A stretch of 64,000 nt of DNA, taken from Aquatica leii (lineage: Eukaryota; Arthropoda; Insecta; Coleoptera; Lampyridae). A program made the translations under genes and the position numbers. The notes below the pieces were generated by a model, which had not been told where the DNA came from, did no database searches, and saw nothing but the letters and a program-made list of their open reading frames with translations. How positions within the stretch are numbered: position 1 is the stretch's first letter; every line of letters begins with the position of its first letter. The stretch covers positions 12,772,001-12,836,000 of the forward strand of contig CM069432.1 of the NCBI GenBank assembly GCA_035610365.1, in the 5' to 3' direction. Below are positions 42,789-53,499 of this stretch, piece after piece.

Positions 42789-44500
42789 CCCACAAAACCA
42801 AATAGGTTCCATAATAATGCTTTTAGAAGCATAGAGGCAGTATTGATATTACTGAAAGCCTTCCTGTAGCAGTAGAATGGTTTATGTTTAGAGATAGGTT
42901 TTGACACTCCAGTAGAATGCTGTACAGTTAGTGCTTATAGAGTCCTATTAGACGTTGTACAAAAGCAGGCCAAAGGTAGAAGTTTTCACGTTCCATTAGA
43001 ATGCTTTAAAATAGTGCCAATGTAGTACTTTCCTATGTTTTAGAATAGCATGACAAAGTTAACGACTAAAAGGTAATTGATTTGCATGCTTTTACAGGGT
43101 TTTAATAGCATACCATAAGAAACACAAAAAGCATGAAATGATTAGTTTTAAGTCATTTTTATTAAGAAATTTGTACAGTATCTTTGTCTAAACTATAATA
43201 ATTTTTAATCAATGGTTTGCGAATTTGTAGTTTGCTGCATCATCCTAATTATTTCATTTTTTAATCTCGCTTTGCCATGACGTAGCCATTGGAACACCTC
43301 ATTAATAACATCTATAGGAACTCCTTTGAATCAACTTTGGGTTAACTCTATAACAAAATTATGCGTTTAATTATTTTTTATTATCTATTATCAGTCGCAT
43401 GCATTTTCACTAGATTCATATCAAAATATGTTTCTTTTATGAATAAAATAAATTTTTATTACAATGCTTTTTAAGTTTAAGTCCGCAGGTTGGTCACCCC
43501 TGTTCTAAAAAAATAACTGGATGCCAAGTAAAAAATAAACAATAACAATAAAGCGCTAAAACGTGGATAAGCTGAACGTATAAAAATTGTTTCTTTTTGT
43601 ACTTACTTTTACTTAAATCAGCAGAATTTCTAATAGCTTTTTCTTCTTTAATTCAGCACAAAAAAAGAACCCATTTACAAATATAGACCAAGCCCGAAGT
43701 CGTCTTCCTTTCGTAAACGTAAAACTGCATATACCCGTACTTAGAAGCGTTTCTGGTGAATCAAACTCGGTAGTCGGTACATTATCTCGTCACAATTCTC
43801 AGAAATCAAAGTATGTTATTTACATTTACAGTATCAAACGCGAATGCATAGGTTTTGCATTGCATACATATCTTTATCAACAAAATTTAGATGTCGGCGT
43901 TTAATCTCTACAGGAAGTTATTTTTGTTTAGGTATTACAATTTAGCAACTTGTACAAACGGTTTTTTCTGATATTAAAAATTATATTTCTTTATCTCAAA
44001 TAAAGAACGATTAAACCGATTTTAGAGGTACTAAAACACTAAAAGAATGTTATCATGTTAGTCGTAATACTTGAATTTCAATACATTGTCAAAGTTGCTA
44101 TAAACACTTTATTTTTTATATCAATATAGAAGGCCTATAGGAGTGATTTTAAAGGAATCTTTTAAGGTACTTTATTCTCCTTCTATATGCATTGTTATAG
44201 AATCAATATGGGAACGCCATTATAATGCTACATTTCTAATACTTTAGTGATTCCAATCAACTGCCAATTTTAAGGCTGCTATAAGCACTTCTTTCTTAAA
44301 TTAAATATAGTATTCCTATAGAAGTGTTTTTAAAAGAATCTTTTAGAGTACTTTATTCTTCTTATATAGGAATTCTTATAGAATACGTTTTAAATTAAGT
44401 GTGTTATTAGAAGTCCATACACAAACTACTATTGGCATGCTTTAGAAATGAATATTTGGGAATGCTTATCGAACCTACATGGAACTTATGGTTTTGTGGG
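42789..44500. mobile_element. Unclassified element with imperfect terminal inverted repeats and subrepeats
   Basis: The left end CCCACAAAACCAAATAGGTT (then CCATAATAATGCTTTTAGAAGC) and the reverse complement of the right end CCCACAAAACCATAAGTTCC (then ATGTAGG...GATAAGCATTCC) are inverted repeats of about 45 bp. Both arms carry internal short repeats: variants of AGTAGAATGCT/ATTAGAATGCT at 42870-43050, and a direct duplication of about 110 bp at 44095-44205 and 44272-44385. A coding fragment lies on the minus strand at 43205-43330. Superfamily unknown; no target duplication was identified. Confidence 0.6.
43205..43330 (-). pseudogene. C-terminal coding fragment inside the inverted-repeat element
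   Basis: Minus-strand frame reading GVPIDVINEVFQWLRHGKAR then LKNEIIRMMQQTTNSQTID and a TAA at 43207-43205. The text is protein-like (amphipathic helix, basic residues) within an otherwise non-coding region, so it is probably the C-terminus of a transposase. I do not recognise the family. Confidence 0.4.
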
Positions 44501-45003
44501 AAATATGTTTTGTTTTTTTTTATCCATTTAAAACTTAAAAAATCAGTGTTGGAGTAATTTGAATAGAAATAATTGATCGTTGATTATAAAAATCACTCTA
44601 ATTTAAAACTGATGTTCAAGTCTATGTAGTCTATGACTTGGCTGTTTTATTGGTAGTTGCTCTTGATAACTAAGCTTTTGAAACTTACTTTTAATTAATT
44701 GGTAAATAGAATAACAATTAACGTTGTACTACTGCCAATGTACTGATTTACTTAACGTTAATCAATTTTTTGAACTGTACGATGGTTTAAGAGAGACCAA
44801 TTGTAGTTTGACATGCATCGACAGTTGCATGATACCAAGATTTTTTTTCCAAACGTGTCTGATATGTGTACGTTATTACTTATGTTTCTGTTAATAAAGT
44901 TTTCGTAAGTATTTATCCATACTTTTACTCTGTATTACATTCTAATCTTATAAATACAATCAATTCGCATAGTATTATTATTCGAAATTTTTGTTGGTTC
45001 CGT
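44501..45003. other. AT-rich stretch without recognised genes
   Basis: Nothing recognised between the two inverted-repeat structures. Confidence 0.4.
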
Positions 45004-46282
45004 AGCTTGTTACGTGCAAAAATTTCATAACGTAATACCTTGTATATTGGTTGAATTAAAATTAGATTCCGGTATTGACGCCCTCAGCCGATTTTTCTTT
45101 TTACTCTCATTTGCTGACAAGACGTTAAACCGACAACTATCTAAAATGGCCTGTGTCGTTTAAAACTTGAAGCGGTAATGGAAATGAAATTATAATTTCA
45201 TTACGTATTTAAAGTAGTTTAGTCGTCACAGGGTAAGCTATTTACAACCGTTTTGTTAAGATTCTTTGGTAATTTCTTTCTTAATTTGATAGCCGTCCCG
45301 CCGCGTTTTTGGCTGTACGTTTCGATACACTATCGATCAGGGATTAATATCGATAAAAACCTTCATGGGACAAGTATAACTTTGTAAGGTCTACGTTTAA
45401 AACTAAAAACCGAAGACCAGAACTTTTCTTCGAGATTCTACTCATGCGGCAAACACCTGCAAAACCAACTTTCACTAAATGTGTACAACAGCATTCGATA
45501 ATCGAGTTTTGTTATGTGTTTTTTTTTTAGTAGTAATTAACAATTTTGCAGATCTTGCTTTCGTGAGTCATTGTGTTGACACGATTTGCTATTCAAATTT
45601 ATTGCAGCCTGACTCAACGAGGAAAACGTTTTCTTCGAACAAGTAGGTACTGGGTTGTGGGTTTTCTTCACTATCCACTTTATTTAAAATTATGTATTGT
45701 GTGTTGCCGGTACTTCTGGCATTTATGGATTGAGAATTAGGTAGACTCGTTGTTAATAATCTACGTTATTAAATTAAAGTTGTTATACCTATTTTATCTT
45801 TCCTTTATGGTAACATACCTTTCTCTTTTATTGTGGTTACCGAACACCAGTGCAACAAGGATTACGAACCTGGAATTTGTTACAGGTAACTTCTCGGTTT
45901 TTCGATATTTTGACTATTAGCGTTCTTTTATTGGTCCTAACGTACTCTCGAATTGACAATTTTTTTTTCTTCTCTGATTTTGACTATTTGTAAATCTGAT
46001 ATCCTTATTCTTTAGCTGTAGTAACACCTAATTTAAGTTTAGTAGTATAGTAGTCTCATTCCTTAGGAGTCAAAACTCCGCATTGATATCTTTAGTTAGA
46101 TTTTTTTTCTTGGGTTTACTTTGTTAGTATAGTTAGTGGTTTAGACGACAGCAACGCCATCACTGTATATATTACGTTCCGCTTTGTCGGCTTCTCGGTG
46201 TTGTCTGTCATTGATAGAAAGTTTATCCTTTTCTTTGATTCTTTTGGAAGGCTTATCTTCCTGAATTCCTTTTATTTATTTT

Positions 46283-46403
46283 ACTTAGGGTCGCTTTTAC
46301 AAACATGGTAGAACTAACAACCAATAGTATACCAGAATTTTAAAATTATATTATGCTTAACTAATCCGACGTTTATTCCATGTTTGTAAAAGCGACCCTT
46401 AGT
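46283..46403. mobile_element. 121-bp MITE-like hairpin element
   Basis: ACTTAGGGTCGCTTTTACAA plus ACATGG at 46283-46308 is the near-perfect reverse complement of CCATGTTTGTAAAAGCGACC plus CTTAGT at 46378-46403 (25 of 26 bases). The short interior has no coding. It is nested in the longer left copy of the inverted-repeat structure. Confidence 0.75.
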
Positions 46404-46539
46404 ATGTAAGGTTACTCTCAGATTATTCTATCCCGCTTATGGGCTTTTGGAATGTTAAAAACAGGTTTTCTTTTCGTTCTGTTCTACAGCTAAAAATTTT
46501 GGATATCACAGATTTTACATAAGTTTGGGCGGTTGGTTG

Positions 46540-46990
46540 GGCTTTGTAGGGTAGGTCACTCAGGGTCTCCATGAGTAGGGGGCACCTGTTTTGGGAACCT
46601 GACAGCTATGCGTTTGGGAAGGTTGGTTGTTTTCGACCCGGTAGCCTCAAGCTCTGGACCAGGCATAATATCTTTTTGGAGTAGTAACGGCTGACTTGAT
46701 GGAGCTTGGCGGGGGTAGCCAATTTTTCTTAAACGGTGCATAAAATGTTGTGGTTTTACAGCAGGCACCGTTTCCGGCTACAGTCGAGCAATTGCAGGCT
46801 GTAGTCCTTCTTATTTTGGATTTGAGGCCAAGATTTAGGAATGCTTCTTTTCTTTTTCTTTTATCTACTTTCATGGCGGGAGGGATTTCTCCTGGGTCCT
46901 GTTCTCTCTGGTGGTAGATCAGATTCCTTCGGTGGGAGGAAGAATATTATGGTCAAGCGAGTACTCGGTGCGGTGACGCGTGCTTCTGTG
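46540..46990 (-). pseudogene. Coding-like segment in the inner end of the inverted repeat
   Basis: On the minus strand the left copy reads RRNLIYHQREQDPGEIPPAM followed by KVDKRKRKEAFLNLGLKSKI and RRTTACNCSTVAGNGACC. The right copy (plus strand, about 47163-47310) reads RNLIYNQKEQEPGNIPPTLK with KVDKRKRKEA and ALKSKIKKTTA. Many differences are silent or conservative, so this was probably translated. It has a nuclear-localisation-like KRKRK. A further minus ORF (46768-46556: PQHFMHRLRKIGYPRQAPSS, then GPELEATGSKTTNLPKRIAV) lies in another frame. Possibly a Gag-like or transposase N-terminal region; not identified. Confidence 0.4.
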
Positions 46991-47872
46991 GACTAACGTT
47001 GTGGGGCCCAACGACGCGTCTTTACATCTTGTCGCAAGGGCTTGAGGTGTGGTTAAGACTTCGACGCCACACAATCGTCCGGCACTTCAACGTTAGTCCA
47101 CAACCGTCAACGTCACCGCAACCAGTACTCGCTTGACCACAATAGTCTTTCTCTCGCTCAGGAAGGAATCTGATCTACAACCAGAAGGAACAAGAACCAG
47201 GAAATATTCCTCCTACTCTGAAAGTAGATAAAAGAAAAAGAAAAGAAGCATCCCAAAATTTTGCCCTCAAATCCAAAATAAAAAAGACTACAGCCATAAG
47301 ACCTATAAACTTGTAACAAGTTGTTAATTACTACTAAAAGAAAGTACACATAACATAACGCGATTATCGAATGCTGTTGTACACATTCAGTAAAAGTTCG
47401 TTTTGCAGGTGTTTGCCGCATGGGTAGAATCTCGAAGAAAAGTTCTTGTTTTCAGTTTTTAGTTTTAAACGTAGGCCTTACAGAGTTATACTCGTCCCAT
47501 GAAGGTATTTATCTATATTAATCCCTAATCGATAATGCATCGAAACGTAAAGTCAAAAACGTGGCGGGACGGCTATCAAATTAAGAAAAAAATCACCAAA
47601 GAATCCTAACAAAACGGATGTAGATAGCTTACCCTGTGACGAATAAACTACTTTAAAGACGTAATGAAATTATAATTTCATTTCCATTACCGCTGATGTT
47701 ATCAGAAACTTTTAAGTTTTAAACGACACAGGCCATTTTAGTTCGGTTTAACGTCTTGACAGCAAATGACAGTAAAAAGAAAAATCGGCAAAGGGCGTCA
47801 AAACCGGAATCTAATTTTAATTCAACCAATATACAGGGTATTACGTTATGAAATTTTTGCACGTAACAAGCT

Positions 47873-48493
47873 TATACTTAATAAAACTGCATATTCAGAA
47901 AATAATTATAAACATTTCCTACTTACATTATAATAAATAACACACAAGATAAATATGAGAAAAATAATAAATTCTTGCGTATACGATGAAAGAATTATAT
48001 TTTTTAAATTAGAAGCTCTGTTATTTTCATCTCTGTAATCGACTTCTTGTTACATCGTGCAGTATTATCAATTTCTTTTTATTGCAGCATTTATTGAAAC
48101 CACCACTTTTTTAAATGCGATTTTCGTATTATTTTTTAGTTGGTAGGACTCCATTTTTAAAAATAACATCGATTAATTATAAAATATCTTCAAACATTTA
48201 CAAGTTACTTTATTTGCTATATAAATCTCATTTGTATGTTATTCTGTTGCAGTTTCTAAGAAAAACGTTTACATACTAACATTGTATTTGTCGAAAGTAT
48301 TTAATATTGTTAACGATACAGGTTTTGGAATGAACACATTTCTTTAATATACTTGCTGCAAAAGTAAAATGTTGCAAATAATTAATGTTTTACGATCTGA
48401 TCCGGCTTATTCAGTGATTCATGCTAAGTTTGACTTTAATGTATAAAAAAAGTAATACAGTGCAAATCGTTTAGTATCTAACTCAATGGACTA
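47873..48493. other. AT-rich stretch without recognised genes
   Basis: No gene or element end recognised. Confidence 0.4.
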
Positions 48494-49549
48494 TTGACAT
48501 ATTTACTTTTTAACCGAAGTTATTTAGTAAGCGTGATTGTTAAAAATCAAAAAGTTTATTATTTGTGGAAAGCAAAACAAAGCTGTAAGACTGGTGAACA
48601 GGAGAAACAGAATTTGAAGGCACAACATGAATTACATTTATGTAAAGCTAAAAAATCAAAAGAAAGTTTGAAGAACGATCGAGCTTTGTCTATTATTGAT
48701 AAGGGTAAAGTTTATGCGTTTACTCTCGACCTAGAGAAAGTTTTGCCATATCCTACATTGACGTACTCGATTGCATACTATAAGAAAAACATGTATATTT
48801 ACAATCTTGTCATACATGAATTAAATGAAGAAGAAACAGGGTTCATGTACGTCTGGGATGAAATTATTGCATCTAGGGGAGCTCAAGAAATAGGATCATG
48901 CATACGCAAACATATTATGCAAAATGCAGGACGGGCAAGTCACATAATTGCTTAAAGCGATGCATGCGGCGGTCAGAATAGAAACTACAAACAATGTTTA
49001 TTTTGGCTCAAACTTTTGGCAGATACAAACTTGTAAGAAATTGATCACAAATTCATGGTTTCTGGACATTCTTTCTTGTCCAATGATAGGGATTTTGGGC
49101 ACATAGGGCAATATGCCAAAAATCGAATAAAATACCTGCCAGAAGATTGGTAATCTATAATAAAAAAGTGCAGACCCAAGAAACCATTTTTTGTCTGTGA
49201 AATGAAGCAAAATGACTTTTATTCCTCCAAATTGTTGGAAAAAGCTGCAACACGCCGCAACAAAAGCGAAGTCAGTGGTTTTGTATTTTGGTTAAAAAGT
49301 CAGTGGCTTCATTTAAAGAAAGATCAACCTTATAAGATTTTTTATAAGGAAACACTAAACGAGGAGTTTCCTTTCGAAGTAATTAATTTACTTCCAAATC
49401 GCAAAGGGATACCAAAAAAATTTAAAAATATTCCTCTTGAATTGCTATATGAATCTCCCCTGCCGGTAAACAAGAAGAAGAAAAAAAATATGGAGGAACT
49501 TTATTTCAATTTATTCTCCCAGTTTACCAACAATATTTCAGGGATATAA
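48494..49549 (+). pseudogene. DUF7869-like repetitive protein, pseudogene with three in-frame stops
   Basis: One reading frame continues through the whole interval apart from in-frame TAA codons at 48953, at about 49033 (TNL*EIDHKF) and near 49151 (EDW*SII). Characteristic text: YAFTLDLEKVLPYPTLTYSI, YNLVIHELNEEETGFMYVWD, EIIASRGAQEIGSCIRKHIM, SDACGGQNRNYKQCLFWLKL, EIDHKFMVSGHSFLSNDRDF, KIFYKETLNEEFPFEVINLL. This matches, from memory, a multicopy insect protein family with an RNase-H-like DUF7869 domain, probably transposon-derived. The N-terminus is truncated, with only a charged coiled-coil-like stretch before the domain. No terminal repeats were recognised. Confidence 0.65.
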
Positions 49550-50939
49550 TAACTAAAGTCGAACATGTAGATAAAGACAGTGGTCCACTCGAATCTGATT
49601 TAGAAGAGGACGCAAAGAATTTGAATATATTTTTATTCTGTAAGTTTATTTTTCATAGTAAAATATATATTTTTTAATTGCTCTGACCGTAGTTTCTACT
49701 TTTTAAACATATTAAAACGAAAAAATTAAACTTTATTTCTCATTATTTTCCATTTGTTAATACTGACTGTGCGCTGAGTTCCGGAAAACGTTGAAAGCCA
49801 TAGTGGTCTAAGTCAAAAAAAATATTCAAAAATCAAACGAAATTGTAATAAATTACTTTTTTTACCTCATGGATATTTAAGTTAAGCCACAAATAATCTC
49901 GACAATATTAACGCGTTTGCTCGTTACACTCGCTCACGGCGTTAAAATGTCTCGACTATTAATTGCTATCATTAACATCCCTTTTTAGTTAAATAACTAT
50001 TAGGTATTACCCGCACTTGTTCTTCTTGTAAAAGGTTTATTTATGTTTGACTTTGATAAATGTTTAAATATAATAAATGCAAATTCGTAAAAAATTTGCA
50101 TTTCCAACTCGTATGAATTGCAGCCTTGTCTTCTATTCGGATGCAAACTTTTATACTCGTTTACAATTATTACTATTTTTTACTCACTAATAATATAATA
50201 ATAAGTTTTAGAACGAGAAATATTTCGTTTGTATCGAAATTGACAAAAAAAGGAGGCGGTTCTTAATTCGTCGATTATTTTTTACCACGTAGACCGATTT
50301 TTATGATTTTTTTATTAGGGGGTCTCATTTAAATTTAGTCAATATCTGATGATTCATTCATGAAAAAATGATAAAATTCTCAAATTCTTAAATTTGACAA
50401 CTGAAAAATTTACAAACGTCAGTTTTTTTAAATGGAATACTCTGTATGTTTTTTTATGAACGAAATTTTTATTAAGTTTACTTTGATTTTTGTTAAATAT
50501 GTCTTATACCCGAAGGTAATAGATTTGTCGATAATTACATTAGTTTGAATTATCTTGTTTCTTTCCTTGTCCCTGCACTAAAATTAAAATAAACCACAAA
50601 AAACAACAGATATTTAATTATTATTATTCTTATTTATCAAGTACAAATAACATCGATTAATAAATCGAAGTGGCCAGTTTGCGGACATCCCTCTTCCAAT
50701 TCATTGTTGCGAATATTTATGATTTAAAAAAATTTTCGTTCTAATCCCGTAGTAAGCAGAACTCAACGACAAAAACCCAAACGGTTTAAACGATTATCTT
50801 GAAAAAGTTTTTGGTGCTTTTTATAAATTTCATATATGGGTAAAAATCGACGCTTTTAATTGCCCGCCAATCTGATGTCCTGCTAATTTCTGAAATTTTT
50901 CGCATATTTGTGGAATATAGATATCATCTACTTTTTATT
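49550..50939. other. AT-rich stretch with a reverse RTE-type end relic
   Basis: 50230-50350 in reverse complement reads AAATCGGTCTACG...ATCGACGAATTAAGAACC and GCCTCCTTTTTTTG, the same relic type as 39185-39255. A small palindromic patch with GCTCGTTACACTCGCTCACG lies at 49915-49945. Otherwise nothing is recognised. Confidence 0.45.
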
Positions 50940-51640
50940 AATCTAAAACATGATCTTCGTTCAAAGCAACTTAAATAAACTTATTTCTTTATGTTAAGGC
51001 TACAATTATTTAAGCCCATGCCTCATACGGAGCAGAGAATTGTACCGTGACTTTGTGATTCCCACTACGCGATTTTTATATGCAGGTTTAACGTGTAAAA
51101 GGGCTTGCGTTGTTGTAGCCCACGGTTTAATACTGATTGATTTGTGGAAAGATGTAAAAAAATAGTGTACAATTTATTTTTAAAAATGAATTCGTAAGAC
51201 TGTCGTTAGAAAAAAAGATTGAAATAAAATCTCTCGGATGGCTTACTCCAAATTTAGAACTAAATCAAGCAGATAAAACTGCGATACGTAATTTTTTTAG
51301 TGTAGTTTATAATTTAAACAAATTTAACAAAAATTATAATTAAATGATAAATTTATATATTTACATTACTTTTTGAAGTCGATGCCATAATGGCATTTAC
51401 ATAAGGTTAGGCTTAAATCTTAACCTTATTTTTGGCAGTTGTAATAGTTGTAATAATAGTAATAACTCGAATGTGTTTGGTATCGACTTCAAAAAGTAAT
51501 TTCACGTAAATACAAATTTTGCGGTTAAATTATAAATAAATCGTTACTTTTTAATTTTTAGTTACTAAAAACCTTAAAAATGCACAACGTTCAAGAGAAT
51601 TTCATGTCGATGCAAATTTGAGAGTTTGATTATTTTCTCA
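50940..51640 (+). repeat. Interspersed repeat family X, copy 2
   Basis: Homologous to 38450-39130 in the same orientation, with an inserted or diverged middle part (51250-51460). Part of that middle (51365-51440: AAGTCGATGCCATAATGG..., TTTTGGCAGTTGTAATAG) recurs at 53290-53375 with TCGATGCATGCC and TTTTGGCAGTTGAAATAG. No coding content. Confidence 0.62.
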
Positions 51641-52681
51641 TAGATCTCATTATTCTTCTTCCATTGCTAATACATGGGTAGTTTTTCTTGACCACGGCTT
51701 TCGTAGATACACACTCCAAAATAAAGTTTATTGAAGGCAATTGTCTATTAGGATATTGCTCAACCCACAATCTAAGTGTGGTGTGAAGGTTATAATTACA
51801 CTCACCGTACATTGAAACAGTATCACTGTTGTATGTAATAAAGAAACTTTAAAATAAAAATTATAAAGTATGAGTATGTTAACACGAAACACTTAGCATC
51901 AATTAGAGAAATCCGTTAAAAAATCGAGATCGAAATAAATCAGATTGTCCAACACAGTTCTAAAAAAGCTGAGTTTTGTATTTAATTATCTGATTCTTGT
52001 TTTGGTCATAACCAAAGATAAACGTAATCGGGTACACATTTTGTTAAGCTAGATCAGTAATAATGCTAAGAAATAAACGTTACTGTCTGGTTTAAATATT
52101 TTATTAACAATTGATTTTGTAGATGATGGAAACAATAATTAACACAATAAGTTAATACGTTTCACGAATTTTACAGCATTTAAACCTATCATTTACCGCT
52201 TAGTTATAATCAACAAACAATTACCATTTTTTTAGATAGTCAGGACCGGCCTGAAAACTTTAATTACAAATATCTCAAAACTGGGTCACTAGATCATATC
52301 TGTAAAAAAAAATGCATTTAATGCCACAAGGAAACTACTTCTTGAGTTTGTAGTCGTATTTCAGATACACCCTGTATAGTTAACTAACAGTACAAATAAT
52401 TTAAAAAACGTATTTGCTAGAAATTCATCTTATTATTTAAATTTTAAAGAATCTTCTTACCATTTTGCCTCCTGGCCTGGCAATTAATATCTCATTTTAT
52501 TTGAAGCTATAAATGATGTAAAAATGAAATCAGCAATTGTGGCAACATTAACATTTTTAATATTTTACGCTATTTTTAGTTAAAAACTATAACTACACAA
52601 AATATAAAATAAAACAGTGTTTAGTTAATTTCAAACAGCAGAATCTTAGTCAAAAAAGGTTTACTTCAACAGTTACAGTAA
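51641..52681. other. AT-rich stretch; one ACCCTGTATA-type repeat end
   Basis: 52230-52380 ends GTATTTCAGATACACCCTGT and ATAG and contains TCTCAAAACTGGGTCACTAG, resembling the 3' end of a frequent insect repeat. Its start was not located. No genes. Confidence 0.45.
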
Positions 52682-52929
52682 TATACCGGGTTATTCACGC
52701 TATACGACACGGAATATTATGGCCAAAATACGTGACTTTTAAAAAATTCTACTTCTGCTCTAAATAATTTGAATTTTGTACATATATAACCTAATTTTCA
52801 TGTATTTAAGTTGTGAGATCAAAATTTACAGTAAAGTGTAACAATAGTTCATATTTTCTAGTCCAACTGTAATAAACCTTACATCTTTTTTTTATAATTG
52901 AAATATTGAATTTTTGCACACCCTGTATA
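52682..52929. mobile_element. Short MITE-like element with TATACCGGGT/ACCCTGTATA ends
   Basis: TATACCGGGTTATTCACG at 52682 and TGCACACCCTGTATA at 52915-52929 are imperfect inverted ends of a type common in insect genomes (TATACAGGGTG). The element is 248 bp with no coding. A chance minus ORF (52806-53003) overlaps it. Confidence 0.5.
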
Positions 52930-53491
52930 AGATTAAAAGTTTTTATTATAATTGGGATATCAAGTATGATAAGCTGTGCTTCCATAACTTGATATGACCT
53001 CAATTTTTACTCACTTCAAAAAAAAAGAGGACGTATTTAAATTGTCAGATTTTTTTACGTATCTTGATAATTCTTTACCACGGGGTACCTTAGTGAAAAT
53101 GAAACCCTTAAATTAATTTTCGACATGAAATTCTCTTAAAGGATGTACTTTTTTATGGTTTTCAGTAACTAACTAATCTAAAATTCAGTAAGAACAAAAA
53201 ATATATTTAACATAAGAACTAACTTGAAAAAAATTAAATGCATTAAAAATCAAATAATTATGATTGTATTTAGTTCTAATTTACATGAAGATACTTTTTA
53301 TAGTCGATGCATGCCATGTATGACATTGACGTACGATGCTTAATTCTTAACATTAGTTTTGGCAGTTGAAATAGAAATCATTGACATCAGAAATCTTATT
53401 ATCTAAGCAATCTATATTCCATATACATTTTATTTAATAAGTTAAAATATATCCCATACTTTATGCTGACTTTATATATACCTATTAGGCT
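52930..53491. other. AT-rich stretch with a fragment of repeat family X
   Basis: 53130-53375 contains pieces related to the middle and end of repeat family X (ATGAAATTCTCTTAAAGGAT in inverted sense, TTTTGGCAGTTGAAATAG). Nothing else recognised. Confidence 0.4.
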
Positions 53492-53499
53492 ATTATCGT
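53492..53499 (+). repeat. 8-bp target-site duplication (left) of the hAT element
   Basis: ATTATCGT directly before CAG at 53500, repeated exactly at 57709-57716 directly after CTG. Eight base pairs is the hAT standard. Confidence 0.88.

Larger units (their letters stand above)
45004..47872. repeat. Head-to-head inverted copies of an unidentified repeat
   Basis: The outer arms AGCTTGTTACGTGCAAAAAT... (45004 to about 45540) and the reverse complement of about 47320-47872 match with about 85-90% identity judged by eye. The inner arms 46796-46990 and 47096-47305 also match as inverted repeats. The right arm is continuous (47096-47872), while the left has about 1.25 kb extra (45540-46795). The two copies therefore face each other across about 105 bp, and the right copy is probably an internal-deletion version. 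The inner ends are GC-richer and carry a conserved short coding segment. Confidence 0.8.

Noticed and set aside
47158..47421. Hydrophobic minus-strand ORF as a membrane protein
   Set aside because: It lies in the arm of the inverted repeat, antisense to the conserved KVDKRKRKEA frame; hydrophobicity arises from the complement of Lys-rich codons.
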